Origin: Flavobacterium luminosum | GTDB lineage: Bacteria > Bacteroidota > Bacteroidia > Flavobacteriales > Flavobacteriaceae | Direction of reading: 5' to 3' | Length of the DNA: 64,000 nucleotides | Assembly: GCF_023635005.1 (NCBI RefSeq) | Contig: NZ_JAMLJM010000003.1 | Coordinates: 124,001 to 188,000 of the forward strand | Shown: positions 18,115 to 26,827 of the stretch, piece after piece | How the letters are laid out: each line of letters starts with the position of its first letter | Position numbering within the stretch: the stretch's first letter is position 1 | Notes under the pieces: generated by a model | Seen by the model: only the letters and a program-made list of their open reading frames with translations | Databases searched by the model: none | What the model was told of the DNA's origin: nothing | Program-made: the position numbers and the translations under genes

Positions 18115-18615
18115 TTATTTTGCTTTTGGTGTTACATTAGCCTTGAATCTTATAACCTCATGGCCAGATGCTGTGTTAGTTTGTAAAGTAATTTGTTTGT
18201 TTTGTTGTCCTGGTTTTCCTGTGGAATCAAAAACTATTTTCAATTCACCTGTCTGACCTGGTTTTATAGGTTCTTTGGTCCATTCTGGTACTGTACAACC
18301 ACAACTTGGTTGCGCATGAACAATCAATAGATCCGTTTTTCCTGTATTCTTTACTACAAAGGTATGCGCTACTTTATCGCCTTCGTTAATGGTTCCGAAA
18401 TCGTGCTCCCCAATACCTTCTACCGTCAAAACCGGATAGTCTGCAATGTTGGCATGTTGGTGTTCATCGGCCATTTCACTCTCAGGAAGTATCTCTTGAG
18501 GCACTACCATGTTTTTAGAATCTGTTTTAACTCCCTCATAATCAGAACGATCTTTACACGAAATCATTCCAAATAGCAAGACTAAAACAGTCCATTTTGT
18601 TGCATTTTTAATCAT
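18115..18615 (-). CDS. DUF1573-domain lipoprotein
   Basis: 166 residues. A lipoprotein signal peptide ends at the lipobox Cys20 (LLFGMISC). Residues 62-160 form the DUF1573 immunoglobulin-like domain (HDFGTINEGDKVAHTF, NTGKTDLLI, SCGCTVPEWTKEPIKPG), which carries the conserved CGC pair. The family is abundant in Bacteroidota envelopes and has no settled function. It sits between nusB and yajC, 11 bases after nusB, so it is co-transcribed with a general housekeeping pair. Confidence 0.85.
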   Translation of the reverse strand: MIKNATKWTVLVLLFGMISCKDRSDYEGVKTDSKNMVVPQEILPESEMADEHQHANIADYPVLTVEGIGEHDFGTINEGDKVAHTFVVKNTGKTDLLIVHAQPSCGCTVPEWTKEPIKPGQTGELKIVFDSTGKPGQQNKQITLQTNTASGHEVIRFKANVTPKAK

Positions 18616-18626
18616 AAAATTTAATT

Positions 18627-19571
18627 TTACATTAATCCGCGACCTACTTTTTTTAGTTTATCAGCTGCGGTAAAATCTTTTACTAAATTATCTAAAATTC
18701 CGTTGATAAATATAGAACTTTTTGGTGTAGAATATTCTTTTGCTAATTCTAAATATTCGTTAATTGTTACTTTCACTGGGATTGATGGAAATTTCAAGAA
18801 TTCACAAATCGCCATTCGTAAAATAATATTGTCAATTTCTGCAATACGCTCAGCTTCCCAGTTAGGGGTTTTGTCCGCATATTCCTTAGCAAGAGTTTCT
18901 TCATTTAGGAGTGTTTTTCTGAACAACTGAGAAACAAATTCTTTATCATCTGAATCGTTATACAGTTTAGGAACTCTAAATCCTCCATCTTCAGTATCCG
19001 TGATGGCTTTTAATTGCTTAAGAATTAAAGTGTTTACCAAAGGTACATCATCAATCCAAGTTAATTTGTGATCTTCTAGATATTCATACAATTTAACATT
19101 GGGAGCAATAATATCCGTAAAAATAGCCACTACCAACGCTTTGTCTTCTTCAAATGAAGAGCCTGGTTGATTCATGTAATTCTTATACATTTCACTAGCT
19201 TTAATCTCATTGATTAAAATCTGAATGTACTCGTCATGAACCTGCCAATTATTGATTTTGCGATTTTCTAGAGCTATAGAAAGAGAATTGTTTTCCGAAA
19301 GGATGTTGAGTACTTTGTTTTGAACGAACTTCAAATTAGGGTTCTTTTCTTCTTTAGTCGCCAGGTGTTTTTTACGAGAAATTTCGATAAAAGCTTCTTC
19401 TTTCGCTCTAATTTCAATCAAAGTTGAAATCATAATTAAGTACAAATCTTGTACGTTTTCAATACTTTGAAACAAAAACTTTTCTTGTTTTTCGATACTA
19501 TCAGAATGGTTTTGATGCATAGAATATAAGGATTGCATCACTTTTACTCGAATATGTCTTCTGTTTAACAC
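18627..19571 (-). CDS. nusB: Transcription antitermination factor NusB, with Bacteroidota N-terminal extension
   Basis: 314 residues from the GTG at 19571, reading VLNRRHIRVKVMQSLYSMHQ, the typical Bacteroidota NusB opening. A longer frame begins at a GTG at 19622, but its first 17 codons are encoded by a terminator-like hairpin and lie at the promoter, so I reject it. The C-terminal 140 residues are the helical NusB core (ERIAEIDNIILRMAICEFL, SIPVKVTINEYLELAKEYS, FINGILDNL). NusB works with NusE on rRNA operons and in rRNA processing. It heads the nusB-DUF1573-yajC unit. Confidence 0.88.
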   Translation of the reverse strand: MLNRRHIRVKVMQSLYSMHQNHSDSIEKQEKFLFQSIENVQDLYLIMISTLIEIRAKEEAFIEISRKKHLATKEEKNPNLKFVQNKVLNILSENNSLSIALENRKINNWQVHDEYIQILINEIKASEMYKNYMNQPGSSFEEDKALVVAIFTDIIAPNVKLYEYLEDHKLTWIDDVPLVNTLILKQLKAITDTEDGGFRVPKLYNDSDDKEFVSQLFRKTLLNEETLAKEYADKTPNWEAERIAEIDNIILRMAICEFLKFPSIPVKVTINEYLELAKEYSTPKSSIFINGILDNLVKDFTAADKLKKVGRGLM

Positions 19572-19582
19572 TGGATAAGAAC

Positions 19583-19620
19583 TTTTAAAATTAAAGAAGC
19601 GAAAGAATCTCTTTCGCTTC
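19583..19620 (-). terminator. Hairpin between leucine dehydrogenase and nusB
   Basis: GAAGCGAAAG and CTTTCGCTTC (19596-19605 and 19611-19620) form a perfect 10-bp stem with a 5-base loop. On the minus strand TTTAATTTT follows. It most likely ends the leucine dehydrogenase transcript. A nusB transcript starting at the adjacent -7 element would carry it at its 5' end. Confidence 0.7.
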
Positions 19621-19621
19621 A

Positions 19622-19629
19622 CAAAAATA
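19622..19629 (-). promoter_or_regulatory. -7 element of nusB
   Basis: TATTTTTG on the minus strand fits TAnnTTTG. The predicted start of transcription falls inside the hairpin, leaving a leader of about 45 bases. The -33 element is weak. Confidence 0.4.
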
Positions 19630-19717
19630 CAATTATTTTTTTATTACCATTAAAAGATATAAAAACTAAGGATAAAAAATCATTTTAAAACCCTGTAGCT
19701 TTACAATCGGTTAATAG

Positions 19718-20821
19718 TTATTGAGCCAATTCTTTTTTTCTCAAATCGATACGGTTTTGAGCAATTCTGAATGCAGCTTCATGAGTCGTGATGTTGTTAG
19801 CATCGGCAAAGTCGAAAATTTCTAACGTGGTGTTATAGATATTTTCAGTTTTACGCATTGCTTCTGCTTTGTCGTACTTAACGATTTCAGCATATACGTT
19901 AATAATACCACCTGCATTGATTAAGAAATCCGGAGCGTATAAAATACCTCTATCTTTCAACATTTGTCCGTGTTTGATTTCGTTAGCCAACTGATTGTTA
20001 GCAGCTCCCGCAATTACGTGAGCTTTAATTTTATTGATGGTTTCATCATTAATAGTTGCTCCTAAAGCACAAGGCGCATAAATATCTACGTCAGCACTGT
20101 ACAAATCTTCTCCGTTGAATATTTGCGCACCGTATTTTTGACCAATTTCTTGTAAACGTGCTTCATTAATATCTGTGATAATAACTTTAGCACCTTCAGC
20201 AGTAATATAATCAACTAATGTCTCTCCAACGTGTCCAATTCCTTGAACTAAAATTCTTTTTCCTTCTAAATTATCGGTACCAAATTTATATTTAGCAGCC
20301 GCTTTCATACCCATGTAAACACCATAAGCAGTAACTGGAGAAGGATTTCCTGAACCACCCAAAGATTCTGAAATTCCAGTAACGTGAGCAGTACGAGTGT
20401 GAATTAAATCCATATCCGCTGTGGTTGTTCCTACGTCTTCAGCAGTAATATACTTTCCACTTAATGAATTTACATAGTCACCAAATTTAGCAATCATCTC
20501 AGGAGTCTTATCTATCTTAGAATCACCCATGATAACCGCTTTACCACCACCTAAATTTAAACCTGAAATTGCAGATTTGTACGTCATTCCGCGAGACAAA
20601 CGCAAAACATCGTTTAATGCTTCCCATTCGTTAGCGTATTTCCACATTCTAGTACCTCCTAATGCAGGTCCTAAAACTGTGTTATGGATACCGATTATTG
20701 CTTTTAAACCAGTATCTTTGTCGTTACAAAAAACAATTTGTTCGTGATTATCAAAAGAAACTTGACCAAAAACAGGGTCAATTTTATGAAGTTCACTAGC
20801 TTTTAAAGATTCAGTAATCAT
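19718..20821 (-). CDS. Leucine dehydrogenase (Glu/Leu/Phe/Val dehydrogenase family)
   Basis: 367 residues from the ATG at 20821; an upstream extension would cover the promoter leader. It deaminates branched-chain amino acids to 2-oxo acids with NAD. The N-terminal domain has GPALGGTRMW at 51-60, then Lys82 and Lys94 (GGGKAVIMGD) as the substrate and catalytic lysines. The Rossmann domain begins at LVQGIGHVGE (191-200, GxGxxG) and is followed by ITDINEARL. The length of about 365 residues is that of leucine rather than glutamate dehydrogenase. It is monocistronic, with a strong promoter and a terminator. Confidence 0.93.
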   Translation of the reverse strand: MITESLKASELHKIDPVFGQVSFDNHEQIVFCNDKDTGLKAIIGIHNTVLGPALGGTRMWKYANEWEALNDVLRLSRGMTYKSAISGLNLGGGKAVIMGDSKIDKTPEMIAKFGDYVNSLSGKYITAEDVGTTTADMDLIHTRTAHVTGISESLGGSGNPSPVTAYGVYMGMKAAAKYKFGTDNLEGKRILVQGIGHVGETLVDYITAEGAKVIITDINEARLQEIGQKYGAQIFNGEDLYSADVDIYAPCALGATINDETINKIKAHVIAGAANNQLANEIKHGQMLKDRGILYAPDFLINAGGIINVYAEIVKYDKAEAMRKTENIYNTTLEIFDFADANNITTHEAAFRIAQNRIDLRKKELAQ

Positions 20822-20863
20822 ATAGAATGTTTTTTTAGTTGTAGACTTTTTTAAAAGTCGATG

Positions 20864-20895
20864 CAAAATTACGCTTTTAATTCAAACGTTTGCAA
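20864..20895 (-). promoter_or_regulatory. Leucine dehydrogenase promoter
   Basis: On the minus strand TTG (20893-20895), 21 bases, then TAATTTTG (20864-20871). The leader between it and the ATG contains a GACTTTT/AAAAGTC inverted repeat at 20844-20859. Confidence 0.7.
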
Positions 20896-21016
20896 TTTTA
20901 ATACAAAATTTAACGCTCAATTATGAATTATATAATTTTATTATCATCAATAATGTAGGTTATTTTAGTATTTTTTTTAAATTATAAACAATAAAAATAA
21001 AATTATTTAACTATAA

Positions 21017-22774
21017 ATGAAAGAATTAAGATATCTTAACCCTTATTTTTTAAAATATAAATATCATTTCTTTGGCGGAATTTTCGCAACTATAGCAGCC
21101 CAAATTTTTTCATTAGTTTCACCTAAATTAATCAGTCAATCGATTGCTTCTATAGAAGATTACCTCAAAAAAGGAAATAGTAATCCCGAAGTAATCAAGA
21201 GTTTACTGATTGAGAATATCATTTGGATGACTTTTGCAGTATTAGCTTCAGGTGTATTGACCTTTATGATGAGACAAACCCTTATTGTCATGTCGCGACA
21301 TATTGAGTTTGATTTAAAAAATGTCGTCTTCAAACATTATGAAGTTTTAACTCAAAACTTTTATAAAAAAAATCGAACGGGAGATTTAATGAACCGTATC
21401 AGCGAAGATGTGGGCCGCGTAAGAATGTATGTAGGACCAGCGGTAATGTACACCATTAACACAATCATTCGATTTACGGTAGTAATTATTTTCATGTTGG
21501 AAGTTTCCCCAAAACTCACCGTCCTCACCCTACTTCCTTTACCTATTTTAGCTTATTTTATTTTCAAATTAAGCACCGAAATCAACAAAAGAAGTTTGTC
21601 GTTTCAAAAAAACCTTTCAACGCTATCTAGTTTCACACAGGAATTTTTCTCAGGGATTAGAGTGATTAAATCATATCATATAGAAAACTTCAAACAAACT
21701 GAATTTTCAAATTTATCCAATGAGAGCAATCAAAAAAGCTTAGAATTAGCCAAAGTACAAGCCTTTTTTGGACCACTAATGTTACTGTTAATTGGTATCA
21801 GTAACTTGTTGGTAATTGCCTTAGGAGGATTTATGTACATTAATGGCAGCATCGCGAATATTGCCGTTATTGCCGAATTTATAATTTACATCAACATGCT
21901 CGTGTGGCCTGTTACTTCGATAGGTTGGGTTTCCTCTTTAATACAAGAAGCCGAAGCTTCGCAAAAGCGTCTGAATGAATTTTTAAGTATAACGCCTGAA
22001 ATAACCAATGAAAACCAAACTCCTATGGATTTTGAAGGCAATATCAGTTTTAAAAATGTTTCTTTGGTATACGAAGATACACACATCAAAGCACTTGATG
22101 GTATTAGTTTTGACATTAAAAAAGGAGAAACACTTGCTATTATTGGCCGAACAGGTTCCGGAAAATCTTCTATTCTGTCTTTAATAAGTCGCTTGTATGA
22201 TCCCACCGAAGGATCTATCGAAGTTAATGGCATGGATATCAAAAAAGTGAACTTAAATGCACTCCGAAACGCCATTGGCACCGTTCCTCAAGATGCGTTT
22301 TTATTTTCAGACAGCATTATAAACAACATTAAATTCGGGAAAGAAAATGCTAGCTATGAAGAGGTGATTGAAGCAGCAAAAAATGCCGCAGTACACCAGA
22401 ACATCATTAATTTTAAAGACCAATACGAAACTGTTTTAGGAGAAAGAGGAATCACTTTATCCGGCGGTCAAAAACAACGAGTATCCATTGCTAGAGCGTT
22501 AATCAAAGATCCAGCAATATTACTTTTAGACGACTGTTTATCGGCAGTGGACACAGAAACAGAAGAGGAAATATTAAATAACCTAAATCGTATTTGTGCA
22601 AATAAAACGACTATAATTGTGAGTCACAGAGTGTCTTCTGCAAAAAATGCTCAAAAAATCATTGTATTAGAGCACGGAAAAATTGCACAACAAGGCACTC
22701 ATAATCAACTAATAAACGAAGAAGGCTATTATAAAGAGTTATATTTAAAACAAATTACCGAAAAAGAAATGTAA
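21017..22774 (+). CDS. ABC exporter, fused permease and ATPase (MsbA/MdlB-like)
   Basis: 585 residues. Six membrane helices (about 15-300) form an ABC type-IV exporter domain. The nucleotide-binding domain from about 345 has Walker A GRTGSGKSS at 377-385, Q-loop TVPQDAFLF, the signature LSGGQKQR at 481-488, Walker B ILLLDD with the catalytic Glu position replaced in DDCLSA, and the H-loop SHR. The residue after Walker B Asp is Asp rather than Glu, as in degenerate ATP sites of heterodimeric exporters. It could therefore work as a half of a heterodimer, although no partner is adjacent. The substrate (lipid or drug) is unknown. Confidence 0.88.
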   Translation: MKELRYLNPYFLKYKYHFFGGIFATIAAQIFSLVSPKLISQSIASIEDYLKKGNSNPEVIKSLLIENIIWMTFAVLASGVLTFMMRQTLIVMSRHIEFDLKNVVFKHYEVLTQNFYKKNRTGDLMNRISEDVGRVRMYVGPAVMYTINTIIRFTVVIIFMLEVSPKLTVLTLLPLPILAYFIFKLSTEINKRSLSFQKNLSTLSSFTQEFFSGIRVIKSYHIENFKQTEFSNLSNESNQKSLELAKVQAFFGPLMLLLIGISNLLVIALGGFMYINGSIANIAVIAEFIIYINMLVWPVTSIGWVSSLIQEAEASQKRLNEFLSITPEITNENQTPMDFEGNISFKNVSLVYEDTHIKALDGISFDIKKGETLAIIGRTGSGKSSILSLISRLYDPTEGSIEVNGMDIKKVNLNALRNAIGTVPQDAFLFSDSIINNIKFGKENASYEEVIEAAKNAAVHQNIINFKDQYETVLGERGITLSGGQKQRVSIARALIKDPAILLLDDCLSAVDTETEEEILNNLNRICANKTTIIVSHRVSSAKNAQKIIVLEHGKIAQQGTHNQLINEEGYYKELYLKQITEKEM

Positions 22775-22845
22775 TAAAATGTTGTTTTATTTTGTTTTTT
22801 TTTACAAATTTGAAGAAATATACAACTCAATTATTTTTTGATAGA

Positions 22846-23223
22846 ATGAATAGGAACGAAAATGACATGTTAGAAAAAGAAGAAATCTTTTCTAAGGTAT
22901 TAAGAGCTGGAAGAAGAACGTATTTTTTTGATGTTCGCTCTACTAAAGCAGATGACTACTACATTACCATTACTGAAAGTAAAAAATTCACTGAAGAAGA
23001 CGGATCTTTTCATTTCAAAAAACACAAAATTTATCTTTACAAAGAAGATTTTGCTGCTTTCAGAGATATTTTAGATGAAATGACTGATTTTGTTCTAAAA
23101 CAAAAAGGAGAAGAAGTCATTTCCGAAAGACATCAGAAAGATTTCAAAAAGGAGTATTTCTCTGAAAAAGCACAAGAAGAACCAAGAACTAATTTTACAG
23201 ATATCGATTTCGACGATATTTAA
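22846..23223 (+). CDS. DUF3276 (PUR-alpha-like nucleic-acid-binding) protein
   Basis: 125 residues from ATG 22846; a longer upstream frame has an atypical T-rich N-terminus. The conserved block EEIFSKVLRAGRRTYFFDVR, then DDYYITITESKKF, then HKIYLYKEDFAAFRDIL is the Bacteroidota DUF3276 family, whose fold is like the PUR domain that binds single-stranded DNA and RNA. The acidic C-terminal tail is family-typical. The physiological target is not known. It follows the ABC exporter by 71 bases and ends at a strong bidirectional terminator. Confidence 0.88.
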   Translation: MNRNENDMLEKEEIFSKVLRAGRRTYFFDVRSTKADDYYITITESKKFTEEDGSFHFKKHKIYLYKEDFAAFRDILDEMTDFVLKQKGEEVISERHQKDFKKEYFSEKAQEEPRTNFTDIDFDDI

Positions 23224-23237
23224 TAAGTAATAAAGAT

Positions 23238-23274
23238 AAAATCCCAAAATCTAAATTAGATTTTGGGATTTTTT
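23238..23274. terminator. Bidirectional terminator between DUF3276 and csaA
   Basis: A long stem (ATCCCAAAATCTAA with its complement) flanked by A and T runs lies between convergent genes. Confidence 0.9.
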
Positions 23275-23275
23275 A

Positions 23276-23614
23276 TTACCCAATTCTCAAACCGTTTGCG
23301 ACCTTCATATCACTTGTAAGCAACACTATATCACTATCCTCCCCTAACGAACCCAAAACCAAACATTCGCTCATAAAAGGGCCTATTTGCTTTTTGGGAA
23401 AATTGACTACAGCCACAATTTGCTTCCCTAACAAATCAGAGGGAGCATAACGTTTGGTTAGTTGTGCCGATGATTTTTTTAACCCTAATTCGGTACCAAA
23501 ATCAATAATCAGTTGATAGGCCGGTTTCTTAGCTTCAGGAAAATCATTAACCTCTATAATGGTACCAACTCTCATTTCTACATTTTCGAATTCATTCCAA
23601 GCAATTGTTTTCAT
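23276..23614 (-). CDS. csaA: CsaA-type tRNA-binding-domain chaperone
   Basis: 112 residues, a stand-alone tRNA-binding OB-fold. VEMRVGTIIEVNDFPEAKKPAYQLIIDFG, summarised over residues 12-40, and the later KQIVAVVNFPKKQIGPFMSECLVLG and NGLRIG are hallmarks of CsaA, a small dimeric protein linked to protein export and chaperone activity. Its placement next to secDF is suggestive. A terminator between them indicates that the two are not simply one transcript. Confidence 0.88.
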   Translation of the reverse strand: MKTIAWNEFENVEMRVGTIIEVNDFPEAKKPAYQLIIDFGTELGLKKSSAQLTKRYAPSDLLGKQIVAVVNFPKKQIGPFMSECLVLGSLGEDSDIVLLTSDMKVANGLRIG

Positions 23615-23623
23615 ATTAAATCA

Positions 23624-23655
23624 AATTAAAAAAGTCCCGAAAATTCGGGACTTTT
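23624..23655 (-). terminator. secDF terminator
   Basis: AAAAGTCCCGAA pairs with TTCGGGACTTTT; on the minus strand TTTTTTAATTT follows. It lies 25 bases after the secDF stop codon and just upstream of csaA. Confidence 0.8.
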
Positions 23656-23679
23656 AATATAATAAAATCTTTTTAAAGA

Positions 23680-26634
23680 TTAACTGTTTAATTCAGCATG
23701 TCTTCTTTCGATTTCTTCTTTATCTTTTTTAGATAATGTATCCACTAATACTGGTGTTGCGATAAATAATGAAGAATAGGTTCCTACTCCAATACCTACC
23801 AACATAGCAAATACGAAACCTCTAATCGATTCTCCACCAAAGATAAACATGATCAATAAAACAATAATCATCGTTAATGAAGTATTGATAGTTCTTGATA
23901 ATGTTGTATTAATAGAGTCATTAACGATCTTGTTGAAGTTTCCTTTTAGTTTACCATCTAAGAACTCACGAACCCTGTCGAATACAATTACCGTATCGTT
24001 CATAGAGTAACCAATTACAGTCAAGATCGCTGCGATAAAGTGTTGATCCATCTCCATGTGGAAAGGCATCACTTTATATAATAATGAATAAAGGCCTAAA
24101 ACAAAGATTACGTCGTGTGCTACTGCAGCAATAGCTCCTAAAGAGTATCCTAATTTTCTAAAAGAAACTACCAAATACAATCCTACTACAATCATCGCTC
24201 CAATTACAGCCCAGAAAGAGTTCGTTTTAATATCGTTAGAGATTGACGCTCCTACTTTTGAACCTGATAACAATCCTACTGTTTTTCCTTCATAAAGAGT
24301 GATGAATTTTTCATAAGTCATTCCAGGGAAATGTTTAGACAATCCTTGGTATAACATTTTATTCACTTCTTCATCAATAGCAACACCGTCTTCTTCGATT
24401 TTATATTTGGTTGTGATTCTTAACTGATCAGAATTACCGAACACTTTTGCTTCAGCTGGAACACCGTAAATTGCAGATAATTCTTCTGAAATTACTGAAG
24501 GCTCAACTGGTTTTTCAAATTTCACTTGGAATGTTCTACCTCCAACGAAATCTACACCTTCATCCAATCCATTAATCATGATTGAACCAACACTTACAAT
24601 GATTACAACAAGAGAGAATCCGTAAGCAAATTTCTTCACTTTCAAGAAATCATAGTTGAATCCTTGGAACCAATTTTTAGACAAGTTTGTGTGGAATGAT
24701 AATTTTTCACCTTTTGATGCTGCTCTATCTAATAACATTCTAGTAATAAAAATAGAAGTAAATAAAGAGGTAAAAATACCAATCAATAAAGTTGTAGCGA
24801 AACCTTTGATAGGTCCTGTTCCGAAAACATATAAAATAGCTCCAGTTAATACGTGTGTAACGTTCGCATCAATAATAGAACGCATTGCTCCAGTCCAAGA
24901 GAACGATTTTTTAATCGCTTCTTCAAGAGTTAAACCATGTAATAATTCCTCTTTTGCTCTTTCATATATAATAATATTAGCATCAACTGCTGTACCAAGT
25001 GTCAATACGATACCAGCAATACCAGGCAATGTTAATACAGCACCAATACTTGCTAAAATACCAAATAAGAATAATAAGTTCACAATTAAAGCCACGTTAG
25101 CATACCAACCTGCTTTACCGTAATAAACCATCATCCATAAAGACACCAATAATAAACCTACTAAAGCAGAAGTTGTACCATTATCGATTGCTTTTTGTCC
25201 TAATGATGGACCAACTACTTCTGACTGAACAATCTCAGCAGCTGCAGGTAATTTACCAGCACGTAAAACGTTAGCTAAGTCTTTAGTTTCTTCTACTGTG
25301 AAAGCACCTGAAATTTCAGAACGTCCACCTGCAATAGGACCACTAGACACACCTGGAGCAGAGTAAACAATGTTATCTAAAACAATAGCAATATTACTTT
25401 GTTGTGTATAAGCTCTTCCTGTTAACTCTTCCCATATTTTTGCACCTTTACCATTCATTTGCATTGTAACCGATGGTTTACCCATTTGGTCAAATGAATC
25501 TTTTGCATCAACTAGTACGCTACCACTCATTGGAGGAGTGTTAGTTCTATTACCTTTTAAAGCGTACATTTCAACTACTTCAGCCTCGTCATTTTTTGGT
25601 TTACCATAAACGAATTTCGCATCCGCTAATTCAGACGGTAACAATGATTTGATATCTGGTCTTTTCAAGAAAGCATTAACTGCCGCAGTATCTTTAATAG
25701 CAACCATTCCTAAGATTGGTCCACCAGCTTGAATAGGCATTAATTTATCAAACAAAGGATTATTTCCTTTTGCTGCACCAACAGAATCGTTAGCAGCTTT
25801 ATTCACTAAAAGAGAGTCAATTTTAGAAGTCGCTTTAACAGATTTTGCTACTGGAGCTTTTTCAGTTTTCTTCAACGCTTCATTAACAGCTAACAAATAG
25901 TTTCCTACTTCTTCTACTTTAAAAGTTTCCCAGAACTCTAATTGAGCCGTAGATGATAATAATTTCTTAGCACGATCCACATCTTTTGCACCTGGCAACT
26001 CCACTAGGATACGACCTGTATTTCCTAATTTAACGATGTTTGGCTGTGTAACACCAAATTTGTCGATACGCTCACGTAAAACGCCAAAAGCACTTTCTAC
26101 AGATTCGTCAACTTTTTTATTGATGATAGCTTTCACTTTGCTATCAGACATATCGAATTTAATTTCGTCAGATAAGTTTCTGTTACCAAAAACATCTGGA
26201 GAAGCTAATTTTGTACCTGTTCCTGCAGAAGCCGCGTCAAATGCTTCATAAAAAGCATCTAAAAAAGATTGGTTTCCTTTTTGGTTTTTCTTAGCATCGG
26301 CTAAAGCTTTATTGAAAACCGGGTTTGCTGAATTGTTAGCCAAACCTTTCAATACATCTTTAACTGAAATTTGAAGAGTCACGTTGATTCCCCCTTCTAA
26401 GTCAAGACCTTTATTAATTTGTTTATCGGCTACTTCATTGTAGGTAAAGTAGTTTAAAAACACCTTCTCTTTACCAATTGAATCAAGATATTTTATTTCT
26501 TTCTCCTGATCTCCATTTGCAAAAGCTTTTGCATCATTTTTCACTTTACTAGCTACAAAGGTGAATGTAAGCTGATAAATACTTACGATAGCAAATAAAA
26601 TTGCAAAAAATTTAATTAGTCCTCTATTCTGCAT
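23680..26634 (-). CDS. secDF: Protein translocase subunit SecDF (fused)
   Basis: 984 residues. SecD and SecF, separate in E. coli, are fused here, as is usual in Bacteroidota. The SecD half (about 1-600) has an N-terminal membrane helix, a large periplasmic P1 region (DLEGGINVTLQI, FGVLRERIDKFGVTQPNI, GRILVELPGAKDVDRAK) and five helices with GTAVDANIIIYERAKEEL. The SecF half (from about 640) has DGVDFVGGRTFQ-like sequence, VIGYSMNDTVIVFDRVRE and a closing helix pair. It uses the proton gradient to pull exported proteins out of SecYEG. An extra Ala/Lys-rich stretch around 240-290 is lineage-typical. It has its own promoter and terminator. Confidence 0.97.
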   Translation of the reverse strand: MQNRGLIKFFAILFAIVSIYQLTFTFVASKVKNDAKAFANGDQEKEIKYLDSIGKEKVFLNYFTYNEVADKQINKGLDLEGGINVTLQISVKDVLKGLANNSANPVFNKALADAKKNQKGNQSFLDAFYEAFDAASAGTGTKLASPDVFGNRNLSDEIKFDMSDSKVKAIINKKVDESVESAFGVLRERIDKFGVTQPNIVKLGNTGRILVELPGAKDVDRAKKLLSSTAQLEFWETFKVEEVGNYLLAVNEALKKTEKAPVAKSVKATSKIDSLLVNKAANDSVGAAKGNNPLFDKLMPIQAGGPILGMVAIKDTAAVNAFLKRPDIKSLLPSELADAKFVYGKPKNDEAEVVEMYALKGNRTNTPPMSGSVLVDAKDSFDQMGKPSVTMQMNGKGAKIWEELTGRAYTQQSNIAIVLDNIVYSAPGVSSGPIAGGRSEISGAFTVEETKDLANVLRAGKLPAAAEIVQSEVVGPSLGQKAIDNGTTSALVGLLLVSLWMMVYYGKAGWYANVALIVNLLFLFGILASIGAVLTLPGIAGIVLTLGTAVDANIIIYERAKEELLHGLTLEEAIKKSFSWTGAMRSIIDANVTHVLTGAILYVFGTGPIKGFATTLLIGIFTSLFTSIFITRMLLDRAASKGEKLSFHTNLSKNWFQGFNYDFLKVKKFAYGFSLVVIIVSVGSIMINGLDEGVDFVGGRTFQVKFEKPVEPSVISEELSAIYGVPAEAKVFGNSDQLRITTKYKIEEDGVAIDEEVNKMLYQGLSKHFPGMTYEKFITLYEGKTVGLLSGSKVGASISNDIKTNSFWAVIGAMIVVGLYLVVSFRKLGYSLGAIAAVAHDVIFVLGLYSLLYKVMPFHMEMDQHFIAAILTVIGYSMNDTVIVFDRVREFLDGKLKGNFNKIVNDSINTTLSRTINTSLTMIIVLLIMFIFGGESIRGFVFAMLVGIGVGTYSSLFIATPVLVDTLSKKDKEEIERRHAELNS

Positions 26635-26729
26635 TCTTTGTAAAAATTAATTAATTCTTTTATTTGGTTTTTTGGTTGATTCAACTAAAAATGAGCAATG
26701 AAAACACCTCCCCATTTTTAGAAAACGTG

Positions 26730-26760
26730 CAAATATATAATTCTGAATGTGATTAACCAA
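26730..26760 (-). promoter_or_regulatory. secDF promoter
   Basis: On the minus strand TTG (26758-26760), 20 bases, then TATATTTG (26730-26737): a perfect consensus. The leader before the ATG is about 90 bases and AT-rich, with no recognisable riboswitch. Confidence 0.75.
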
Positions 26761-26779
26761 TTTATTTATGATTAATATC

Positions 26780-26808
26780 AAAAAAAAGACTGCAAAAAAG
26801 CAGTCTTT
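26780..26808 (-). terminator. mdh terminator
   Basis: AAAGACTGC pairs with GCAGTCTTT around a 6-base loop; a T run follows on the minus strand, just upstream of the secDF promoter. Confidence 0.85.
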
Positions 26809-26827
26809 GGATTTTATTTTGAATGGA

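Noticed and set aside
24656..25123. 155-codon open frame antisense to secDF
   Set aside because: Shadow of secDF; composition mirrors the complement of hydrophobic codons and no motif is visible.
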